A program made the position numbers and the translations under genes. Positions 58,318-64,000 of a DNA stretch of 64,000 bases are shown one piece after another; position 1 is the first letter of the stretch, and each line of letters starts with the position of its first letter. Origin of the DNA: a bacterium (lineage in GTDB: Bacteria; Electryoneota; RPQS01); the NCBI GenBank assembly GCA_036504735.1, contig DASXUQ010000002.1:186001-250000 (forward strand), in the 5' to 3' direction. Under the pieces are notes generated by a model. It was not told the DNA's origin. It was given only the letters and a program-made list of their open reading frames with translations, and searched no databases.

Positions 58318-60213
58318 TTAGCCCTTCCTGAGGTCCGTTCTCACCATGAACACCGGGATCTTCAGGCGGTGGCGGACACGCGTCGCGGTGGCGCCAAAGA
58401 GAATGTCCTGCGGGAAGCGGTGCCCGTGAGTGCCCAGCACCATCAGGTTCAGGTGTCCCTCTTCGGCCAGCCGCACCACCTCCTTGGCAGGCTCGCCGAA
58501 GCCGAGGTGGATTTCCACCCGCAGCCCCATTTCTGTCAGCTCTTTTTGCAGACGTTCCAGATAGGCGCGGTCGGAGCGCACCTCCTCATCGGCGGATTCA
58601 TGGCTCCAGAAGCGCGGGCCCATGCCCTCCGCCACATGGATCAGCACCAGTTCGGCTTCGTGCTCCCGGGCCAGAGGGACCGCCTGCGCCAGAATGGCCC
58701 GGTCGCGTTCCGTGGCTTCAAGCGCCACACCGATCCGCGCAAAGGACGGCGCAATCAGGTCGGCGGCGGTAAACAGCGGTGCGCCGGCTTCGGGCCGGCG
58801 GTACAAGCCGCGCAACGCCGGACCGAACATCAGATACAGCAGCAGCGCGCTCAGCGCCACCGCTACGGGAATGATCAGAGCCTGCAGCCACATCATTTCC
58901 TCTCCGCCGCTACGCAGCCAATCGAACAAGGTATTGTAGACAAGGAACACATTCAGCCCGACAATCACCACCGCGCAGATCCACGCCAGAATTTTCACCC
59001 ATAACGGATTGGCAAACTGGCCCATCTTGGTGCGGTCACTGGTGAAGTGGATCAGGGGAATTACGGCAAATGGCAACTGCATGGAGAGAATCACCTGCGA
59101 GAGGATCAGCAGGCGGTAGGTGCCCTCCGCACCCATAATGCCGATGGTTATCGCCGCGGGGATAATGGCAATCGAGCGCGTGACCAGCCGCCGCACCCAG
59201 GGTCTCAGCCGGAAGTTGATGAACCCTTCCATGATCACCTGCCCGGCGAGGGTGCCGGTCAGGGTCGAACTCTGCCCGCTGGCCAGCAAGGCCAGGGCAA
59301 AGGCTCCCCCGGCGATGGTGGTACCCAGCAGCGGATCCAGCAGCGCGTGAGCCTGCGAGATTTCGGTGACAACCTCACCCCGCGTGAAAAATACCGCCGA
59401 GGCCACGATCAGGATGGCCGCATTGACAAAGAACGCCATGTTCAGCGCGACCGCCGAGTCAATCAGGTTGTACTTGCAGGCCTGGGCAATCTGTCGCGGG
59501 TCCGTTCCCACATCGCGCGTCTGCACCAGAGCGGAATGCAGGTAAAGATTGTGCGGCATTACCGTCGCACCGATAATGCCGATGGCCACATACAGACTCT
59601 GACGGTTGATGTGCGGCACAAATCCGGCGGCCACACCTCCCCAGTCCGGCTTGGCCATGAGGACTTCGATCAAAAAGCTCACGCCGATAATCGTGATCAG
59701 CGCCAGCACAAAGGCTTCCACCTTGCGGATGCCCAGATGCTGAAAGAACAGCAGCAGCAGCACATCGGCCACGGTGAGAAAGACACCGATCAGCATGGGG
59801 ATGCCGAACAGCAGGTTCAAGCCGATGGCGGTGCCCAGCACCTCGGCAAGGTCACAGGCGGCAATCGCTACTTCGGCCAGCAGCCAGAGAGCAAAGCCGA
59901 TGGTGCGGGGGTAGGAGTCGCGGCAGAGTTGCGCCAGATCGCGGCGGGTGACAATGCCCATCCGCGCACAGAGCGTTTGCAGCAGCACGGCCATCAGATT
60001 GCTCATCAGCAGCACCCAGATGAGCTGGTAGCCGAACCGTGAGCCGCCTTCAATGTCCGTGGCCCAGTTGCCCGGGTCCATATAACCGACGCTGATCAGA
60101 TACGCCGGCCCCACAAACGCGAAAAGTCTCCGCAGAATGCTCACCTTATCGGGAATGTGCACGCTGCGAGAGACTTCGGAAAGAGATTCTTTGGTAATTT
60201 GGTGGTCTGACAT
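58318..60213 (-). CDS. Nramp/MntH divalent metal transporter fused to a universal stress domain
   Basis: The 631-residue protein has eleven predicted transmembrane segments with the metal-site signatures DPGNW (near 47) and MPHNLYLHS (about 220), typical of Nramp Mn2+/Fe2+ transporters. After about residue 470 comes a soluble UspA domain (GVALEATERDRAILAQAV ... VLGTHGHRFPQDILFGATATRVRHRL) ending in IPVFMVR. The fusion may couple transport to nucleotide or stress signals. The ATG is six bases after the upstream gene's stop. Confidence 0.9.
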   Translation of the reverse strand: MSDHQITKESLSEVSRSVHIPDKVSILRRLFAFVGPAYLISVGYMDPGNWATDIEGGSRFGYQLIWVLLMSNLMAVLLQTLCARMGIVTRRDLAQLCRDSYPRTIGFALWLLAEVAIAACDLAEVLGTAIGLNLLFGIPMLIGVFLTVADVLLLLFFQHLGIRKVEAFVLALITIIGVSFLIEVLMAKPDWGGVAAGFVPHINRQSLYVAIGIIGATVMPHNLYLHSALVQTRDVGTDPRQIAQACKYNLIDSAVALNMAFFVNAAILIVASAVFFTRGEVVTEISQAHALLDPLLGTTIAGGAFALALLASGQSSTLTGTLAGQVIMEGFINFRLRPWVRRLVTRSIAIIPAAITIGIMGAEGTYRLLILSQVILSMQLPFAVIPLIHFTSDRTKMGQFANPLWVKILAWICAVVIVGLNVFLVYNTLFDWLRSGGEEMMWLQALIIPVAVALSALLLYLMFGPALRGLYRRPEAGAPLFTAADLIAPSFARIGVALEATERDRAILAQAVPLAREHEAELVLIHVAEGMGPRFWSHESADEEVRSDRAYLERLQKELTEMGLRVEIHLGFGEPAKEVVRLAEEGHLNLMVLGTHGHRFPQDILFGATATRVRHRLKIPVFMVRTDLRKG

Positions 60214-60219
60214 CTTAAA

Positions 60220-61731
60220 CTATTTCAATAACAGCATTTTTCTGGTCTGAACATACTGATTCGTATCCATCCTATAAAAATACACGCCAGAGGGCAGATT
60301 TGTTCCATCAAACACAATCCGATGCTCCCCTGCCGCCATCACCCCATCCTTGAGCCTCGCCACTTCCCTCCCCAGCACATCGAAGACTTTCAGCGTCACG
60401 CGCATCTCGCGCGGCAATTCAAAGGCAATCTCGGTGGACGGGTTGAAGGGATTGGGGTAGTTCTGCATCAATCGGAAAGTGGCCACCGGGTGTAGGGGCG
60501 GTGGCGGTGCGGCATTGGCGCTATCTGCGTGCAGCCGCAACACCTTTTGCGGGTGATCTGCATAGTAGTTATCCTGCAGCAACCAGAGATAGGTCGAGTC
60601 CGCAGCTAAAGACAGATGGTTGGCTTGCGTGAGAGGTTGGCCCATGCTATAAGTCCCCATCCAGAGAAAAGCGCCCTCGAGATCGACCTTGATAAGTGTG
60701 CCAACAGAACGTTGGGATGGCCATTCGAAGTAAGTTGCGGATACGACAAACCCACCGCTCGGGTCGTGAACGATCTGTACCGGAGATGCCGCACCGCCAG
60801 CCATCAGCGAGTAATCAGGAAAGTCATAGGTACGCGTCCACACGGTATCTCCCAGATCATTCAGTTTGACCAGGAGTAGAAGCGCCTCGCTCGCGGAATC
60901 GGGGCTGGGAACAGCGGCGGCCATCATGTAAGAGTCGCTATCCGCCCGGCAAATGTCCAGCGGCATCACGGTACTATCCTGACCCCATAGACACAGGGTT
61001 CGCGTCCACATGCTATCACCTTCCGCATTGGTGCGAACCAAGTACGTACAATCATGTCGCCAAACACTTCCGCCGTTAATGCCAGTCATCAACAGGACCC
61101 CTTGGTCGCGTGTTTCAACGGCGGATCGTGCATCGCTGAAAGCGCTTCCCCAGTGAACAGGATCGGAATGGGGATAACGGCGAGTGAACAGCGTGTCCCC
61201 TTGCGGCGTAAACCGCACCAGTCCCGGTGCGCCAGAATATGATGGTGGACCAATAAGTTCCCCCGTGGCCACCAAGTCTCCCCCTGCCAATTCCAGCGCG
61301 TCAGTGACCATGCTTCCGTGAGGGTTGGTCGTGCGCACCCATTCAGTATCTCCGGCAGCCGAATACTTGACGGCCAGAACCATCCAGCCCAGCCCGGCAA
61401 GCGAGGTGTGACCGCAGGCAAAAAAACCGCCATCGCGCGTTGGCGTCACGCCATCAAACACATCAACGCCGCCGCCGGCAATATGTTCGGACCACTGGAA
61501 CTGGCCATCGGCGTTCGCCTTCAAGAGCAGAGCGTCACAGAGGTTGATGGTATCCTGCCGGCAGCAGTATCCCACAACGGCCAAGCCATTGTCCTGCGTC
61601 CCGGTAATCGAAACCAAGGAAGTGGTGCTGTCGTAATATGCCTCGTAGCCCCGTGTCCATACCGTATCCGGAAGCTGGGCAAAGACTGCCACCGGCAGCA
61701 GCAAAACCCAAAGTACTCGAGACAGCCGCAT
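60220..61731 (-). CDS. Secreted delta-60-like repeat protein with sorting domain
   Basis: The 503-residue protein has a signal peptide, a series of repeated blocks like GGGVDVFDGVTPTRDGGFFACGHT and TRTLCLWGQDS, similar to bacterial delta-60/PQQ-like repeats, and a C-terminal FlgD/T9SS-type domain (MQNYPNPFNPSTEIAFEL to MLLLK). It should be exported. The ATG at 61731 begins a standard signal sequence. It lies just upstream of the Nramp gene. Confidence 0.8.
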   Translation of the reverse strand: MRLSRVLWVLLLPVAVFAQLPDTVWTRGYEAYYDSTTSLVSITGTQDNGLAVVGYCCRQDTINLCDALLLKANADGQFQWSEHIAGGGVDVFDGVTPTRDGGFFACGHTSLAGLGWMVLAVKYSAAGDTEWVRTTNPHGSMVTDALELAGGDLVATGELIGPPSYSGAPGLVRFTPQGDTLFTRRYPHSDPVHWGSAFSDARSAVETRDQGVLLMTGINGGSVWRHDCTYLVRTNAEGDSMWTRTLCLWGQDSTVMPLDICRADSDSYMMAAAVPSPDSASEALLLLVKLNDLGDTVWTRTYDFPDYSLMAGGAASPVQIVHDPSGGFVVSATYFEWPSQRSVGTLIKVDLEGAFLWMGTYSMGQPLTQANHLSLAADSTYLWLLQDNYYADHPQKVLRLHADSANAAPPPPLHPVATFRLMQNYPNPFNPSTEIAFELPREMRVTLKVFDVLGREVARLKDGVMAAGEHRIVFDGTNLPSGVYFYRMDTNQYVQTRKMLLLK

Positions 61732-61766
61732 GAGCCCTCCCTTTCAGCCTTTCAGCCTTTTCCCCG

Positions 61767-63869
61767 TCACGGCTTCTGATCATACTCCTCGCCGAGGTTC
61801 ACCGCCAGACGCCAGACCTGCGTGCGGATGGAATCCTCGGGGATGCGGATGTGGCGCAGTTCGTCGAGCTGGAGACGAGCCTGCGCAGAGTCCTTGCGCG
61901 CCAGTGCTCCATAGCCGAGGGCAATGCGCGCCGGAGCATAGGCCGGATAACGTTCGATCGCCGCTTCGAAGAAGGAATCCGCCCGCGCGCTGTCCCCCAT
62001 TTGCAGAGTAAGGACTCCAGCCTTGTAAGGGTACTGCGGAGAAATCGGATCTTTGGCTGATGCCTTGAGAATAGCCTCTACCGCCTTCGCCGGATGGTTC
62101 AGACCCGACTCAATCATAGCGCGGTTGATCCACACCGTGGCCGGAGCGTCCTTGTCCACGGGGAAGGTGCTGTCCATCAGCGCGAGTGCGCTCTGATAGT
62201 CATTGTCTTCGGTAAACTGATAGACCTCATCGAGAAACCCCTGCAACGGCGAACCCGACACGGAATCGGGCGCGGCGACACCTGCCAGCGCGAACTCCTG
62301 CCGTGCGTCGTCGAAGTTGCCGAGTTTCCAGAGAGCATTGGCCAGACCAATCCGCGCTTCGCGGAAATCCGGCGACGAGGTTAAGGAGCGCGCATAAAGC
62401 GGAATGGCATCCACCCACATGCCGCGATCCACCGCCACGGTAGCCATATTGTAATAGTCGGCAAAGGGCTTGACGGCATGACCCACAAAGCGCGACGGCG
62501 CATTGCACACCACCAGCGACACCACATAAAGCCCGCAGGCCATGACCAGCCGGCGGTAATCCTTGCCCACCACGGTGTGCCACATCTCGATGAAGAAGCA
62601 GCCGGCGGCGGGCAGCAGAATCAGCAACAGCGGGAAACGGTACTCCGACGCGCTGAAGAAGATCAGGCTGACCACAATGTAGGACGCGCCGTAGAGCCAT
62701 AACATTTTCAGGTCCCGCCGCTTGCGCCAGGCCAGAAAGGCACCGGTCACCGCCAGCGGAAAGAGCAGGCCCCAGCGCACGGGCAGCGCGCCCAGAATCG
62801 GCGTAAAGCCCGCCACACCTCGGAAAGAGAGGTTGTTGGCAATCTCCTCCCGCTGCACCGTCAGCCACAGCTTGCGGAACATCAGCCGCAGCCAGCCCGC
62901 CGGGTCCCGCACGATCTCGCCAAACGCGCGCGATCCCCAGTAGCGGGAGGCCTCATTCAGGGAGACCTCGTGGCCGAGCAGCCGCCCGGCCTCCATGCGG
63001 TAGCCTTCCGCCTCGCGCTGCGGATCGAAGGAGTTGATCCACGGCACTTCATCGTACATGCCGCTGGCGCCTGCGTGGTTGCCGATGAAGAAGTTCACGC
63101 CGCCGGAGGATGTCGTCAGAATCAGGCTCCCCGACACCTTGTAGTTGCGGACCAGCACGGGAATCAGCACCAGCGCCATCGCCGCAACATAGATAGCCGC
63201 GCGGCGGTAGAACGGCATGTGCTTCTTCAACACCAGCACGGCGATCAGCACCGCACCGAAAATCAGAATCGAAGGCCGGGCCAGCGCCGACAGTCCGGTC
63301 AGAATTCCCAAGCCAACCCATACCAGCGCGTCCATGCCGGGTTTGGCAGCGGGCTCCGGGGCGTCTTCCTCCAGCACCAGCCCGCTGCGGGTAATCAGCA
63401 GCAGGAGCAGCAGCGCGTTCAGGAACAGAATCAGAGAGGCGCTAAGCATCACGCCGTCATAATAGACCCACGGGCCATAGAGGGCCGCCAGCGCGCCCGC
63501 AGCCAGCGCCGCCGGGGCGCCGAACAGCCGGTAGGTATAATAGACCACGATGCCCATCGTGGCCAGCGAGAGCACAAACTGGGCAATCACCACCACACTG
63601 ATCGCATGGGTGCCCAATCCCATGAAGATCCAGCTCATGAACATCGGGTACAGAGGCGAGAGCCAGAACGGCCCGGGAGGCTGACCGTGCCCTCCGGCGA
63701 GGCGGTCGGCCCAGAAATAGTAGAACTCGCTGTCGAGGGTGGGAAAATCCACCACCGGCGAATGAACCAGTTGGTTGTAGAAAATAGCGCGCACAGCCAC
63801 AAACAATCCGGCAAGCAGCAGTGCGTAGCGGATAAACCGGCGGTCGGTAGATCCTGAGTTGGGCGCCAT
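61767..63869 (-). CDS. GT39-like membrane glycosyltransferase with TPR tail
   Basis: The 700-residue protein has about eleven transmembrane segments, a first extracytoplasmic loop with FPTLDSEFYYFWADRL (the Asp-Glu type acidic pair of PMT/ArnT-like enzymes), and a soluble C-terminal part with four TPR-like units (ATVAVDRGMWVDAIPLYARSLTSSP). It would transfer sugars from lipid carriers at the outer face of the inner membrane. The ATG at 63869 has GGGAG upstream. Confidence 0.8.
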   Translation of the reverse strand: MAPNSGSTDRRFIRYALLLAGLFVAVRAIFYNQLVHSPVVDFPTLDSEFYYFWADRLAGGHGQPPGPFWLSPLYPMFMSWIFMGLGTHAISVVVIAQFVLSLATMGIVVYYTYRLFGAPAALAAGALAALYGPWVYYDGVMLSASLILFLNALLLLLLITRSGLVLEEDAPEPAAKPGMDALVWVGLGILTGLSALARPSILIFGAVLIAVLVLKKHMPFYRRAAIYVAAMALVLIPVLVRNYKVSGSLILTTSSGGVNFFIGNHAGASGMYDEVPWINSFDPQREAEGYRMEAGRLLGHEVSLNEASRYWGSRAFGEIVRDPAGWLRLMFRKLWLTVQREEIANNLSFRGVAGFTPILGALPVRWGLLFPLAVTGAFLAWRKRRDLKMLWLYGASYIVVSLIFFSASEYRFPLLLILLPAAGCFFIEMWHTVVGKDYRRLVMACGLYVVSLVVCNAPSRFVGHAVKPFADYYNMATVAVDRGMWVDAIPLYARSLTSSPDFREARIGLANALWKLGNFDDARQEFALAGVAAPDSVSGSPLQGFLDEVYQFTEDNDYQSALALMDSTFPVDKDAPATVWINRAMIESGLNHPAKAVEAILKASAKDPISPQYPYKAGVLTLQMGDSARADSFFEAAIERYPAYAPARIALGYGALARKDSAQARLQLDELRHIRIPEDSIRTQVWRLAVNLGEEYDQKP

Positions 63870-63921
63870 GACGTACTCTCCCCTGAAGATATGGTGAACT
63901 ACTAAGATAGACCGCCGAAAG

Positions 63922-63959
63922 CAAAAAAACAAGCCTCCGTGGGAGGTTCGGAGGCTTGT
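63922..63959 (-). terminator. Terminator of a gene beyond the right edge
   Basis: On the minus strand a perfect 11-bp stem ACAAGCCTCCG / CGGAGGCTTGT is followed by TTTTTTT. It serves a minus-strand gene beyond position 64000. Confidence 0.85.
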
Positions 63960-64000
63960 CGGGGGTATGCGGCTGGTGTTACGTGGTTCCGCCGCAATGT

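Noticed and set aside
59047-60042. Plus-strand frame opposite the Nramp gene
   Set aside because: Antisense, Gln/His/Asp-rich, no start signal.

Overview
The window looks like a chromosomal segment of an uncultured bacterium of the FCB assemblage (Zixibacteria / KSB1 / Calditrichaeota-like candidate phyla). The main evidence is three secreted proteins that end in a T9SS/FlgD-type sorting domain (NYPNPFNP near the start of the domain, final residues like MLLLK), carboxypeptidase-regulatory-like repeats, and many lipoproteins. The exact phylum cannot be read from the sequence.

Region 1 (1-2.24 kb) is a scarred flank: a remnant sorting-domain tail, a 3'-half tRNA-Ser fragment (623-680) and three small genes (a membrane protein, DUF1801, DUF2087). 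Region 2 (2.24-30.14 kb) is a clear integrative element, visibly less G+C-rich than the right-hand DNA. It lies between a 15-bp repeat of the tRNA-Ser 3' end (2244-2258 and 30124-30138), with a tyrosine integrase (28925-30025) next to the intact tRNA-Ser(GGA). Its modules from left to right are: an excisionase-like HTH gene; an IetA/IetS-like AAA ATPase plus subtilase pair; a three-gene restriction-modification operon (two TSPPY methyltransferases and a PLD-fold nuclease of the BfiI/NgoFVII type); a replication module (a P-loop ATPase, a small DUF5659 protein and a 935-aa primase-helicase) followed by an inverted array of GTAACC/GGTTAC hexamers that looks like an origin; a seven-kilobase run of envelope genes (Ycf48-like propeller, WG-repeat lipoprotein, LamG lipoprotein, small lipoproteins, zinc-ribbon membrane protein); and, beside the integrase, a four-gene ubiquitin-like cassette.

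The ubiquitin-like cassette (28.82 to 26.02 kb, minus strand) is the most interesting part. Its order is a 70-aa ThiS/MoaD-like protein ending GGDQ, an E2-like protein with an HPH...C catalytic-site pattern fused to a Cys/His-rich C-terminal zinc-finger-like region, a JAMM/MPN protease with a complete E, HxH, S, D set, and a minimal ThiF/E1-like adenylyltransferase. The last three genes overlap. A 38-codon ORF and a terminator follow. Together they could make a complete processing, activation, transfer and deconjugation pathway, possibly for defence, as in the Bil and Bub systems.

Region 3 (30.2-64 kb) is ordinary G+C-rich chromosome, nearly all on the minus strand. It holds three tandem SnoaL-like proteins, a creatininase-family amidase, tRNA-Ser(CGA), LolA-like envelope proteins, two aldo/keto reductases, CorA, a glycosyltransferase with a squalene-cyclase-repeat protein, tRNA-Arg(ACG) fused transcriptionally to tadA, three sorting-domain secreted proteins, Tag glycosylase, an S9 peptidase, Hsp20, an Nramp-USP fusion and a GT39-like membrane protein with TPRs. 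A ~71-bp intergenic repeat occurs twice, once interrupted. The four tRNA-Ser-derived segments around the element show that this tRNA locus has taken insertions more than once.
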